From Spironucleus salmonicida (taxonomy: Eukaryota > Fornicata > Diplomonadida > Hexamitidae): DNA of 64,000 nucleotides. The DNA lies in NCBI GenBank assembly GCA_000497125.2, contig CM035319.1, positions 1,604,001 through 1,668,000 of the forward strand, written 5' to 3'. How positions within the stretch are numbered: the first letter of the stretch is position 1; the number at the start of each line of letters is the position of its first letter. The position numbers and the translations under genes are program-made. Of this stretch, positions 49,136-63,907 are shown piece by piece. Below the pieces are notes generated by a model that worked only from the letters and a program-made list of their open reading frames with translations, was not told where the DNA came from and did not search any database.

Positions 49136-50480
49136 ACTGAGAGACTCTTTCAGGAGTCGAGCGAAATCAATACTGAATAGTAGGTAGAATTTGCCAAACG
49201 GACCCAGACATCCGTGCATCATGAAATATTTTCATGAAATAGAGTCAAATCCGGAATAGCGCTAACGTCGTTTTTTTGGAGAAATACGAGGAATGTAAAC
49301 AACTTCAGTAGTCAGTATAGACATTATGGAGAGTTTTTGCGTAAATTTCAAATTTGCGATCAAGTTTGGTGTCCTTTTCGCTTGGACTAAGGCCAAAAAT
49401 GGCATTAATACTTCAAATGCTATATAGTAGTAAGGAGAAATTACTGTTGACTTGAATATGAGATAGTTGTATAGAATATAATGTATAAATATATAATGTA
49501 ATTTAGAGAATGCAGAATATATACTATTTACACTTTAGCACTGAGCCTATATTGGTTATGCCCAGAGGATATATATGATAATAGATATACTAGGCTAGCA
49601 CGCACTAGTGAAATACTAAGCTCGGTAAGTTAGTTAGCTAGCGTCCTCAAGCAGCTAGTTGCTAGCTAGCAAGAGCTAGGGTAAGATTAAAGCACGAATG
49701 AAGAGCTACATTTAATCGCACGGTAAGGATCCCCATCTGCCGCATTATACTATACCCCAATAGAAACATATCGGAATATATTCTATTAGACGAATTTGCA
49801 TATAACGAGGTTAGGGAGTATATTGCTAGCCTAAACTATTTATAATAGTATTTAGTATGAATATATCTAGTTATAATAATATCTACAAAAACGATACTGT
49901 GTTCGCAAAAGCAATCTAATACAGCGAGGAGAAGGGAAAGTTAATCAGAAAGTCAAAAACAAGAGATTAAAATTGCATATGGATATCATGTCCCGAGCGA
50001 GCATACTATAGTTTAGCTTCTGATGGGTTCGATGGATATGAAAACTTGCGTATAGAGCTAATCGTTCTATTTCGCTACAGCATTACTGGGAGGTTTTAGG
50101 CATCAAATGTATTGCAAGCACCTATTTCGTTAAGTACAAGACGATGCCTCGGTTGCCAATAAGTTTTGATATTGGGTCCTACATTCTTGGGCATGGAAGC
50201 ACAATATTGGACTTAGTGTATTCTGCTATTAAATAACACTTTCGGTACAATGGTGGTAGTAAGTTCTTATAGTAGTAATACTAGCAGTAATTCTACATTA
50301 CCTTTCACATATCAATACCACATATATTTAATATATGGGTAGAACTTAGCGAAGCGGATATGCTAGATGGGGAGTATGGTTCTGCCAGTAGGCACTTAGC
50401 ACGCCTGTAAGAATAAATGGCTGGGAAGTTTGGACATAAAGGTATCAGCTGGCTTTCTAATGTTTGCTTTAGCCGGTGGC
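49136..50480. other. Non-coding flank of satellite array
   Basis: About 1.35 kb leading into the array. The GC content is higher than that of ordinary intergenic DNA here, and CTAG and GCTAGC tetramers/hexamers are frequent, particularly at 49590-49680. Some phrases resemble satellite sequence, but there is no regular period. No gene recognised. Confidence 0.55.
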
Positions 50481-53400
50481 GAGGATAGCGCTAGCTGGTG
50501 GTCAGGATCCAGCGAGGTAGCAGCAATAACGTAATTTATCGAGAGCAGGGTTGAACTTATGCTAGCTTAGGACTTCCACATTTTGGTGCTACGAGGCTGA
50601 GTCGATGCTGTTGGCATACTGAATAATGGTTTACTCTTCATATTTGGCATAGGTGGCTGCTACTGAAGTGGGTACCACTAGTACGGTACCCCAAGTAGCT
50701 CCATAGACAGCACCAAGGCAGGCGTGAGTGGTACTGGGATAGTGCTTGATGAGTATGCAATACTATAGTATATATAGTAATATCTTAAATGGAGTTTAGT
50801 AGTATATATGCATTGGGAGTGGTGCTTATAAGGATATTTAGCATATTACTATTGTATTTATAGAATATACTACTATGCTTACTAATATATATTCACTTAT
50901 GAGCCCAGGTGCAAAGTACACTAAGAAGGCTATTCTCACTAGTAATGCAAGCACAGGCTATGCCGAAGACTGCTTGTATTTTATCTTTAATACCCGCATG
51001 ATGCATAATCTATCAAACATGATACTCTGCAGTCTCACCCGGTATGCTGCTTAAGACAGAAGCATAGGGATGGATGAGTTTTAAATGGTAACGACGACTC
51101 GCAGGATGAGTTTTACCAAAGCGAGGTCAGCGAGAGTGTGGCTATCAGGGTGACGAGATGGCGCTAGCTGGTAGTCAGGACCCAGCGAGGTAGCAATATC
51201 ATAATTTATTAAGAACAGGACTGAGATTATGCTAGCTTAGGCCTTCCACATTTTGGTGCTACGAGGCTGAGTCGATGCTGTTGGCATAGTGAATAATGGC
51301 TTAACCTTCATATTTGGCATAGCTGCCTGCTACTGAACTGGGTACCACTAGTACGGTACCCCAAGTAGCTCCATAGACAGCACGAAGGCAGGCATGAGTG
51401 GTACTGGGATAGTGCTTGATGAGTATGCAATACTATAGTATATATAGTAATATCTTAATTGGAGTTTAGTAGTATATATGCATTGGGAGTGGTGCTTGTA
51501 AGGATATTTAGTATATACTATTGTATTTATATAATATACTACTATGCTTACTAATATATATTCACTTATGAGCCCAGGTGCAAAGTACACTAAGAAGGCT
51601 ATTCTCACTAGTAATGCAAGCACAGGCTATGCCGAAGACTGCTTGTATTTTATCTTTAATACCCGCATGATGCATAATCTATCAAAAATGGTATTCTGCA
51701 GTCTCACTCGGTATGCTGCTTAAGACAGAAGCATAGGGATGGATGAGTTTTAAATGGTAACGACGACTCGCAGGATGAGTTTTACCAAAGCCAGGTCAGC
51801 GAGAGTGTGGCTATTAGGGTGACGAGATGGCGCTAGCTGGTGGTCAGGACCCAGCGAGGTAGCAATATCATAATTTAGCAAGAATAGGACTGAACTTATG
51901 CTAGCTTAGGCCTTCCACATCTTGGTGCTACGAGGCTGAGTTGCGGCTGTTGGCATAGTGAATAATGGTTTACTCTTCATATTTGGCATAACTGGCTGCT
52001 ACTGAAGTGGGTACCACTAGTACGGTACCCCAAGTAGCTCCATAGACAGCACCAAGGCAGGCATGAGTGGTACTGGCGTAGTGATTGATGACAATACAAT
52101 ACTATAGTATATATAGTAATAGCTTAAATGGAGTTTAGTAGTATATATGCATTGGGAGTGGTGCTTGTAAGGATATTTAGTATATACTATTGTATTTATA
52201 GAATATACTACTATACTTACTAATACATATTCACTTATTAACCTAGGTACAAGGTACACTAGGAAGGGTATTCTTACTAGTAATGCAAGCACAGGTTATG
52301 CCGAATACTGATTGTATTCTATGTGTAGTACCTGCCTGCTACTGAAGTGGGTACCACCAGTACTGGTACCCCAAGTAGCTCCATAGACAGCACCAAGGCA
52401 GGCATGAGTGGTACTGGGATAGTGCTTGATGACAATACAATACTATAGTATATATAGTAATAGCTTAAATGGAGTTTAGTAGTATATATGCATTGGGAGT
52501 GGTGCTTGTAAGGATATTTAGTATATACTATTGTATTTATAGAATATACTACTATACTTACTAATACATATTCACTTATTAACCTAGGTACAAGGTACAC
52601 TAGGAAGGGTATTCTCACTAGTAATGCAAGCACAGGCTATGCCGAATACTGGTTGTATTCTATCTTTAATACCAGGATGATGCATAATCTATCAAAAATG
52701 GTATTCTGCAGTCTCACTCGGTATGCTGCTTAAGACAGAAGCATAGGGATGGATGAGTTTTAAATGGTAACGACGACTCGCAGGATGAGTTTTACCAAAG
52801 CCAGGTCAGCGAGAGTGTGGCTATCAGGGTGACGAGATGGCGCTAGCTGGTAGTCAGGACCCAGCGAGGTAGCAATATCATAATTTATCGGGAGCAGGGT
52901 TGAACTTATGCTAGCTTAGGCCTTCCACATCTTGGTGCTACGAGGCTGAGTTGCGGCTGTTGGCATAGTGAATAATGGCTTACTCTTCATATTTGGCATA
53001 ACTGGCTGCTACTGAAGTGGGTACCACTAGTACGGTACCCCAAGTAGCTCCATAGACAGCACCAAGGCAGGCATGAGTGGTACTGGCGTAGTGATTGATG
53101 ACAATACAATACTATAGTATATATAGTAATAGCTTAAATGGAGTTTAGTAGTATATATGCATTGGGAGTGGTGCTTGTAAGGATATTTAGTATATACTAT
53201 TGTATTTATAGAATATACTACTATACTTACTAATACATATTCACTTATTAACCTAGGTACAAGGTACACTAGGAAGGGTATTCTCACTAGTAATGCAAGC
53301 ACAGGCTATGCCGAAGACTGCTTGTATTCTATGTGTAGTACCTGCCTGCTACTGAAGTGGGTACCACCAGTACTGGTACCCCAAGTAGCTCCATAGATAG

Positions 53401-56400
53401 CACCAAGGCAGGCATGAGTGGTACTGGCGTAGTGATTGATGACAATACAATACTATAGTATATATAGTAATAGCTTAAATGGAGTTTAGTAGTATATATG
53501 CATTGGGAGTGGTGCTTGTAAGGATATTTAGTATATACTATTGTATTTATAGAATATACTACTATACTTACTAATACATATTCACTTATTAACCTAGGTA
53601 CAAGGTACACTAGGAAGGGTATTCTCACTAGTAATGCAAGCACAGGCTATGCCGAATACTGGTTGTATTCTATCTTTAATACCAGGATGATGCATAATCT
53701 ATCAAAAATGGTATTCTGCAGTCTCACTCGGTATGCTGCTTAAGACAGAAGCATAGGGATGGATGAGTTTTAAATGGTAACGACGACTCGCAGGATGAGT
53801 TTTACCAAAGCCAGGTCAGCGAGAGTGTGGCTATCAGGGTGACGAGATGGCGCTAGCTGGTAGTCAGGACCCAGCGAGGTAGCAATATCATAATTTATCG
53901 GGAGCAGGGTTGAACTTATGCTAGCTTAGGCCTTCCACATCTTGGTGCTACGAGGCTGAGTTGCGGCTGTTGGCATAGTGAATAATGGCTTACTCTTCAT
54001 ATTTGGCATAACTGGCTGCTACTGAAGTGGGTACCACTAGTACGGTACCCCAAGTAGCTCCATAGACAGCACCAAGGCAGGCATGAGTGGTACTGGCGTA
54101 GTGATTGATGACAATACAATACTATAGTATATATAGTAATAGCTTAAATGGAGTTTAGTAGTATATATGCATTGGGAGTGGTGCTTGTAAGGATATTTAG
54201 TATATACTATTGTATTTATAGAATATACTACTATACTTACTAATACATATTCACTTATTAACCTAGGTACAAGGTACACTAGGAAGGGTATTCTCACTAG
54301 TAATGCAAGCACAGGCTATGCCGAAGACTGCTTGTATTCTATGTGTAGTACCTGCCTGCTACTGAAGTGGGTACCACCAGTACTGGTACCCCAAGTAGCT
54401 CCATAGATAGCACCAAGGCAGGCATGAGTGGTACTGGCGTAGTGATTGATGACAATACAATACTATAGTATATATAGTAATAGCTTAAATGGAGTTTAGT
54501 AGTATATATGCATTGGGAGTGGTGCTTGTAAGGATATTTAGTATATACTATTGTATTTATAGAATATACTACTATACTTACTAATACATATTCACTTATT
54601 AACCTAGGTACAAGGTACACTAGGAAGGGTATTCTCACTAGTAATGCAAGCACAGGCTATGCCGAATACTGGTTGTATTCTATCTTTAATACCAGGATGA
54701 TGCATAATCTATCAAAAATGGTATTCTGCAGTCTCACTCGGTATGCTGCTTAAGACAGAAGCATAGGGATGGATGAGTTTTAAATGGTAACGACGACTCG
54801 CAGGATGAGTTTTACCAAAGCCAGGTCAGCGAGAGTGTGGCTATCAGGGTGACGAGATGGCGCTAGCTGGTAGTCAGGACCCAGCGAGGTAGCAATATCA
54901 TAATTTATCGGGAGCAGGGTTGAACTTATGCTAGCTTAGGCCTTCCACATTTTGGTGCTACGAGGCTGAGTTGCGGCTGTTGGCATAGTGAATAATGGCT
55001 TACTCTTCATATTTGGCATAACTGGCTGCTACTGAAGTGGGTACCACTAGTACGGTACCCCAAGTAGCTCCATAGACAGCACCAAGGCAGGCATGAGTGG
55101 TACTGGCGTAGTGATTGATGACAATACAATACTATAGTATATATAGTAATAGCTTAAATGGAGTTTAGTAGTATATATGCATTGGGAGTGGTGCTTGTAA
55201 GGATATTTAGTATATACTATTGTATTTATAGAATATACTACTATACTTACTAATACATATTCACTTATTAACCTAGGTACAAGGTACACTAGGAAGGGTA
55301 TTCTCACTAGTAATGCAAGCACAGGCTATGCCGAAGACTGCTTGTATTCTATGTGTAGTACCTGCCTGCTACTGAAGTGGGTACCACCAGTACTGGTACC
55401 CCAAGTAGCTCCATAGACAGCACCAAGGCAGGCATGAGTGGTACTGGGATAGTGCTTGATGAGTATGCAATACTATAGTATATATAGTAATAGCTTAAAT
55501 GGAGTTTAGTAGTATATATGCATTGGGAGTGGTGCTTGTAAGGATATTTAGTATATACTATTGTATTTATAGAATATACTACTATACTTACTAATACATA
55601 TTCACTTATTAACCTAGGTACAAGGTACACTAGGAAGGGTATTCTCACTAGTAATGCAAGCACAGGCTATGCCGAAGACTGCTTGTATTCTATGTGTAGT
55701 ACCTGCCTGCTACTGAAGTGGGTACCACCAGTACTGGTACCCCAAGTAGCTCCATAGATAGCACCAAGGCAGGCATGAGTGGTACTGGCGTAGTGATTGA
55801 TGACAATACAATACTATAGTATATATAGTAATAGCTTAAATGGAGTTTAGTAGTATATATGCATTGGGAGTGGTGCTTGTAAGGATATTTAGTATATACT
55901 ATTGTATTTATAGAATATACTACTATACTTACTAATACATATTCACTTATTAACCTAGGTACAAGGTACACTAGGAAGGGTATTCTCACTAGTAATGCAA
56001 GCACAGGCTATGCCGAAGACTGATTGTATTCTATGTGTAGTACCTGCCTGCTACTGAAGTGGGTACCACCAGTACTGGTACCCCAAGTAGCTCCATAGAC
56101 AGCACCAAGGCAGGCATGAGTGGTACTGGGATAGTGCTTGATGACAATACAATACTATAGTATATATAGTAATAGCTTAAATGGAGTTTAGTAGTATATA
56201 TGCATTGGGAGTGGTGCTTGTAAGGATATTTAGTATATACTATTGTATTTATATAATATACTACTATGCTTACTAATATATATTCACTTATGAGCCCAGG
56301 TGCAAAGTACACTAAGAAGGCTATTCTCACTAGTAATGCAAGCACAGGCTATGCCGAAGACTGCTTGTATTTTATCTTTAATACCCGCATGATGCATAAT

Positions 56401-57862
56401 CTATCAAAAATGGTATTCTGCAGTCTCACTCGGTATGCTGCTTAAGACAGAAGCATAGGGATGGATGAGTTTTAAATGGTAACGACGACTCGCAGGATGA
56501 GTTTTACCAAAGCCAGGTCAGCGAGAGTGTGGCTATTAGGGTGACGAGATGGCGCTAGCTGGTGGTCAGGACCCAGCGAGGTAGCAATATCATAATTTAG
56601 CAAGAATAGGACTGAACTTATGCTAGCTTAGGCCTTCCACATCTTGGTGCTACGAGGCTGAGTTGCGGCTGTTGGCATAGTGAATAATGGTTTACTCTTC
56701 ATATTTGGCATAACTGGCTGCTACTGAAGTGGGTACCACTAGTACGGTACCCCAAGTAGCTCCATAGACAGCACCAAGGCAGGCATGAGTGGTACTGGGA
56801 TAGTGCTTGATGAGTATGCAATACTATAGTATATATAGTAATATCTTAATTGGAGTTTAGTAGTATATATGCATTGGGAGTGGTGCCTATAAGGATATTT
56901 AGTATATTACTATTGTACTTATATAATATACTACTATACTTACTAATACATATTCACTTATTAACCTAGGTACAAGGTACACTAGGAAGGGTATTCTTAC
57001 TAGTAATGCAAGCACAGGTTATGCCGAATACTGATTGTATTCTATGTGTAGTACCTGCCTGCTACTGAAGTGGGTACCACCAGTACTGGTACCCCAAGTA
57101 GCTCCATAGATAGCACCAAGGCAGGCATGAGTGGTACTGGCGTAGTGATTGATGACAATACAATACTATAGTATATATAGTAATAGCTTAAATGGAGTTT
57201 AGTAGTATATATGCATTGGGAGTGGTGCTTGTAAGGATATTTAGTATATACTATTGTATTTATAGAATATACTACTATACTTACTAATACATATTCACTT
57301 ATTAACCTAGGTACAAGGTACACTAGGAAGGGTATTCTCACTAGTAATGCAAGCACAGGCTATGCCGAAGACTGCTTGTATTCTATGTGTAGTACCTGCC
57401 TGCTACTGAAGTGGGTACCACCAGTACTGGTACCCCAAGTAGCTCCATAGATAGCACCAAGGCAGGCATGAGTGGTACTGGCGTAGTGATTGATGACAAT
57501 ACAATACTATAGTATATATAGTAATAGCTTAAATGGAGTTTAGTAGTATATATGCATTGGGAGTGGTGCTTGTAAGGATATTTAGTATATACTATTGTAT
57601 TTATAGAATATACTACTATACTTACTAATACATATTCACTTATTAACCTAGGTACAAGGTACACTAGGAAGGGTATTCTCACTAGTAATGCAAGCACAGG
57701 CTATGCCGAATACTGGTTGTATTCTATCTTTAATACCAGGATGATGCATAATCTATCAAAAATGGTATTCTGCAGTCTCACTCGGTATGCTGCTTAAGAC
57801 AGAAGCATAGGGATGGATGAGTTTTAAATGGTAACGACGACTCGCTAGGATGAGTTTTACTG
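50481..57862. repeat. Satellite array of 341 bp and 669 bp units with 1010 bp higher-order repeat
   Basis: Near-identical tandem units. Using the conserved CTGCTACTGAA anchor, copies begin at about 50657, 51327, 51996, 52336, 53006, 53346, 54016, 54356, 55026, 55366, 55707, 56048, 56718, 57059 and 57400. Intervals are either about 340-341 bp (short, S) or 669-670 bp (long, L). L is S plus a roughly 330 bp segment containing the GATGATGCATAATC and GCGCTAGCTGG stretches. The order is L L S L S L S L S S S L S S and a partial L. From 51996 to 55026 the S-L pair repeats three times with an exact 1010 bp period. Sequence identity among copies is very high, implying recent homogenisation by unequal exchange or conversion. 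Minus-strand 91-104-codon ORFs inside each unit are by-products. Confidence 0.95.
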
Positions 57863-58225
57863 AAGAGCAGCGAAATCAGCAGAAGATGGTACTTATTGCA
57901 TCTAGTAACGATAGGGATGCGTGGGATCATGCATAGCGGATGAGCTAATGTATTTTTAGGAAACTCCTATATTTACTAATAATGCGTAATAGTTAAGTAG
58001 TATTGTATATTGATAATTCCTTACTAGCGCTGAAAGGCAGATGGTATAGTTACACGAGTTCATTTTATACTTTTTAGTTCGTAAAACGCTTAACATTCAT
58101 TAATTATAATATGTATTAAATTATGTATTATAAATGCAAGTAGAGTTTTTTCTTCAAAGTATAATATTATATTAATGTATAATATTAATATATTTTACTT
58201 TACATCTTTCCTCTTTCCTTCTTAA
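57863..58225. other. AT-rich region between satellite and next gene
   Basis: 363 bp with TATA-like stretches around 58160-58195 and a pyrimidine-rich run just before the ATG at 58226. Probably holds the promoter of the large orphan gene. Confidence 0.5.
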
Positions 58226-61200
58226 ATGACTGCAGATTTATCTATCGAGTTTGAATTATTACCACCCTTGATTGTAAAGGGCTAAGATGACACTGCTGAT
58301 AAAGAATAATAAAGCATCAAATTCACTATAAGAAATAATGAAATTATTTAATCATTCTAGCTTGATAAGGAATAAGAGTATATTCTACGAACAACTATTA
58401 CATCGAAAGACCAACTTTGCGCTATGTAAGTCATTCTTCTTTACATGAAGCTAGAGAAAATTGCACAGAATGTATAATTTTAGATAGTATAGTTTAAAGA
58501 GATACTTACATTAAAAGATTCAAAATTTTGGGCTAATATCGGCCTTGTCGCATCACAGATGGGGCTTATGGTACTTTCGATAAAATGCACCTGCGAACCT
58601 GATTTAGCTTTATTTGCATAGAGCATCGAAGGTTATGATTTGTAGTATTTTTCGCTTTACAATAGTTTCGACACGGAATAACTTCTCTAGCCTGAAGTTA
58701 TAGAAGATTTAAATTTTCATGAAAATCAGGTACTGTTGTAGCTAGCAGCTATTAAGTACCAGACGGTAGGAGAGTATCCTCTAATTCTGCCGTTGATTTT
58801 TGGCTACTCGGCATTCAGGTTGTATGATGTTTAGTTTAAAAAGTTAAAGAGGTATAAGTAGGAAAAATAATTGTATGGTAAAGACTTGGATTTGCTTAGA
58901 AAAATATTTTCTGTATCTAATAAGATTTACAATGGAGAAGCATTCACAGAAAAAGAACAGTTGAAATAATTTGATCTTATAAATCTGTTCCAGCTCCCCA
59001 CCCACTTTCTCGGCACCGGGATCTGCCTGTTCATGTTCCAACAGCTCTGCCACGTGTCCTACCTCTTCAAGGCGGAGTATTTTGCATTATTCTCGTTGGT
59101 TAAAAATGATCTTAACGACACTCTTACGAATGCTGTCATAAGCCAGAGCTCCAAATCTGGGAAAAGCGTAGCTCTCTACACGCAGTACTTTTTCCACCTC
59201 CTGAAGGGGAATGTTCCAATTTTGCTCAATAAGGAAGGATCTGATGAGTAACCTCTATATAAGTACAGGACACACTCATTTCACGAGCAACTAGTTGCCT
59301 AGTATAAAAATACATTCAAGTTGCAGGATTTAAAAAATTACAAAGAAAAAGTACTTGCTGATGTTTGTAAATTCCATACCTTTCAGTTGGAAAGCTTAGA
59401 CTAGATGTCTTTTATTTACTAGACTATGATTATATTTATTAACAAAATTCAGGGCAACTTGTAATTAGTTCAAAAGCTAAAATACGATAATTCTATATAG
59501 TTGCAATTCGATTAACTAAAAGTAGCTTCGTTTTTCATTATAGATACTGCAAATATTATAAATGATATAGACTAAGTATTTCTTGAATAACAAAAGCGAA
59601 ATAATATATAATTGAAGCACCCTATCATTTTGGTAGATGAGTGCTTGCAGTCATAGAAGGAGAAGTTTTCGAAATGCGTTAAGTTGTGTTAGTTATTGTT
59701 CGTATATTACGAGAAAAAGCTAATCAAGTTTGGTAAGAAACGGTATGCTAAGATTTAAGCAACACTTTCTATTCAAGAATTTTAAAAGATAGACATATTA
59801 GGAGATGTCAAAAACAAAAAATATAATTTAGCTATCAATGTTATTTCACAACTTCTGAACATTAACTTGTTGGCAGCAGCAAAGCAAAAACTGAACTAAC
59901 TTAGTGTGACAGGTCGATTCTAAAATAAAGGTATAGACTTGTACCAAACTCTTGAAGACATCATAGCCAGTATATAGTTTAAGCAAAAAAATGAGATATT
60001 TAGTATTATGCAGTCCAACTAATAAGTTATAATAGAATATTTTAAATCACTCAAGGACATACTAGGAAAATCAGAATATATTCACATAGCTATGGAGTAC
60101 CTTCACCTCGAGATTGCTGATTACGACATTCTTGACGAGTTAGTTGTTTACTCACCGCAGATATTGAATATTAGGAACAGATAAACATTTCGATAGATAT
60201 TCTTTAAGGGAATGGTGTCGTACAGGAATCGGGTCCAGTACTATTAAGATTTTGAAACGAATTTCTACAAATTGATCCTATCGTTGTTCAACCCCAGAGG
60301 GGTCGAAACAGCGTTTTGGAAAACATTTTCAGTTATTGCATTTAAGAAAATTGAAGAGAGCTAAGTGGATGACTAGTTATCCAAGGATAAAAAAGAAGAA
60401 AAAACTACTGGTGAGAATACTTCCTCTAAAGGTTAGCAGGGCATGCTAAAATAATATTGGTCTTCTTCAGTCCAGTCTTTAATATGCGAATATTTTATGA
60501 ATATAAATACAAAGAATTTACATTAAAATCTATAATTGATGATTGAAAAACTACCAAAAATGGTTGAAAAATACAGTACTAAATACGAGACACCTAATTT
60601 TGATTATGTTACGGTTATAATGGTGGGAACAGACCTTACCGTCATAAATTTCCTTACAGTCAATTAATTTTCCTATAATATCTTATCAAGCAGAGTGGGC
60701 GTAAAGTATATTAACGCATAGATATTAGGATATGTTCAGCCTCATGCGTCATTGCTGTCTAGCTTTCAGTACGAGCAGCGCCGGGTGGTAGTGGATGCTG
60801 CTGGTTATACCTAGGCTGTAGATGCTATACCAGGTAGAGTCAATAAATTTGCTGAAGAAACACCAATTTTGGTATCGCTGCTGTACTCGATGATGACGGA
60901 AAAGTCGGTTGAGATGTAGTTCATGTGTTCTTCCATATGCCCTTCTATATGGTTCCTCAAAGACAAAGAGTCAAAACAACTTAATAATTTTAATGGCGTT
61001 AAGCGTCACAAAATTACTGTGAACAATGTGAAAGTCGACGTATATTAGATGTGCAGTCTTACCTAGACTTTCGAAAATATTATTATAAGCAAAGATGTTG
61101 ATGAAGTTAAAAATTTTGTACTGAATAAAGGTACACACAAATTTGATTTATTGAATAATAGTGCTCAATACAATATTAGTTGTATAGCATCGACAACGCT

Positions 61201-62657
61201 AAACTCAGAAGTAGTGGCCGTTTTAAACTATCAGCTGATGACGAAATTTATTGAAACGTTTTCGTAAAATATATTCGACGCAGAATAAATCAAGTTCTTT
61301 TCATAAGACCTTTCCAAGTTTTTTAGTCGAAGCATCCTATTAGAGTTTTTGAATGCCATTTTGCTAGTTATGATTATTTCCAGGCAGTCTAATACTTTAC
61401 TCGATAATTTAAAGAAGGTTATGCAGACTCTAAACTGCAGAAGTGTATATGTACAGGCTATTGTCAATAATAAGATAAAAATAACCTTTTATTAAAATCT
61501 GGTGGAAGCATTTGCGCAAGACGATCAATAAATCATGTTCTTGAATCCAACGCTAGATTATGCGCTACATGAATTTAGTGATAACAACAGGGCTTATGAT
61601 CACAAAGGGGAGGATGCAGCTGTATATAACTAAATACTCAAAGACTCAGTATAGGCTGCGTGCGAAGCGTTCGAGATTTTAGTAAGATAAGAAAAAATTG
61701 CATCGTTAATTATAATAATCCCGTTTGACAAAAAAATGTGTTTTTAGCCTGTACTAGATCAAGATCACAAAATTTTTGATTTCATCATCACATTCCATGG
61801 GTATGACGATATTACTTTACCATTAGAAATGATAGAAGGTTGTTATGTGTTGCCAGTAGAGTATGGACACCATATACCGGACTTCCTGAACTAAAAAATC
61901 ATGCCATTTGGCCTTAAAAATGTATTGCAGATAGGTCTGGATTCAAAAACGGCAGATTTGATCTTTGAATATACTGGTGAGGAAAATGATAATGATATGC
62001 TCTATATGAGTGCATCTGCGTTAGTTACGCAGGAGCAAGAGAAAGAGAAAGCTAAAAATGATGAGCGTATTAAAAAAATTTTAGACCTAACCAACGACAG
62101 TAGAAAGTATCAGTTCTATTAGTTGACATAAGAAGATGAGTACATCACTATTTTCGATAGTTTTATTCAGAAGAAGCATGAATTTAGCATAGTCAACTAT
62201 TTAGGCAAGATTTACATATTTGTCAAGAAATCTGAAGACCTAAACATTGAGACTAGCTTGCCTAACTTAACCGGTCTGGTGAGTGTAGAGCCCGTACAGG
62301 AACTAAGCTTTTTTAATTAGGTATTCGATTCTAGACAAACAATCTTTTGTTGCGATAAGTTTTTGTTAAAATAAAAACCCTACACTATTATTTTACTAGA
62401 TCTTAGATTTATTAAAGATCCATCGTTTATGATTGCAAAATTAAATAATCTATTTAGCATACTGAAAATTAAAAATAATTTTACTTACTTTTAGTTTACT
62501 TTCAAAGAGAAGATTGCTGTATCTTAGCTCTTAGACTAAATGTAATTAAGTGTAGTATTTTAGCGAAAATTTAAAAGCTAGACTATATTTTGCGTCAAGC
62601 ATATGTCAAGTTTTGATACACGATAAGAACCAGTGCAAAAGCCATCGATTAAGGATT

Positions 62658-62659
<2 letters not shown>
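58226..62659 (+). CDS. Large orphan protein, 1477 aa in this frame
   Basis: ATG at 58226, open for 1477 codons to TGA at 62657-62659. Dozens of TAA/TAG codons are read as Gln. The N-terminal 400 residues are helical and Leu/Phe-rich; the middle is mixed; the C-terminal third has strand-like alternation. A charged, probably disordered stretch lies near residues 712-740. No signal peptide or membrane segment is clear. I recognise no domain. Codons 250-345 are GC-richer than the rest. The frame stops abruptly at 62657, while a coding-looking frame without its own start continues in +1, so the true protein is probably longer. Confidence 0.75.
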
Positions 62660-63401
<742 letters not shown>

Positions 63402-63422
63402 TTTTCAAAAATAAATAATCAA

Positions 63423-63845
63423 ATGAGATAGTTTCAGTACCATTAGCAGGTATAGGCAGGATTAATGATATGCTTAAACTAAAAAATGGAATCATTTATC
63501 TCCTATCTAACAAGTATATAGTTATTATAATGTCTACAAATTGTAATTGCATGCTTTGCTAAAATCAAATACCTAAATGGATACCTAAGGGGAAGCTATG
63601 TTTTTACTAGGTCGTTGCGCAGTGCTGTCGAGAATGTTACCATTAACATTGTATTCTCCAATGTAACTATATCTAACTCTAAATTCCTATATAAATTGTT
63701 TACTAGAATTTTGTATTCCCGAGAGCCATGTGGAGTTCTAGAGTTGTGTATAAGAATAAGTGACTTTACTAGCATTCTAAGTTATAGTACAGTAGTAAAA
63801 ATGTTTATGCTAATTTTAGCAGAATTGACTACGATATTTAGCTGA
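63423..63845 (+). CDS. Hypothetical protein, 140 aa
   Basis: ATG at 63423 and TGA at 63843-63845, in the same frame as the ORF ending 22 bp upstream. Ile/Leu/Ser/Val-rich, with a hydrophobic C-terminus (VVKMFMLILAELTTIF). No recognised family. It may be a small gene or further sequence of the damaged upstream gene; a chance ORF is also possible. Confidence 0.35.
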
Positions 63846-63907
63846 AAAGAAACCTCTGTGCACCTCTAGCTGCTCAGTCGAAAGACTTTCTGCCGTAACT
63901 ACTAACA

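Noticed and set aside
48858-49550. Plus-strand frame open for about 220 codons under the reassigned code
   Set aside because: No early ATG, poor protein-like pattern, and it lies opposite the more protein-like minus-strand remnant. With one stop codon, long chance frames are expected.
51348-57697. A family of 91-104-codon minus-strand ORFs repeated in the satellite
   Set aside because: They recur only because the satellite unit repeats. Unit length is not always a multiple of three, no promoter or conserved domain is seen, and differences between copies do not favour silent changes as far as I can judge by eye.
50481-57862. CRISPR array
   Set aside because: Units of 341 or 669 bp without short direct repeats and unique spacers; this is a eukaryotic satellite.
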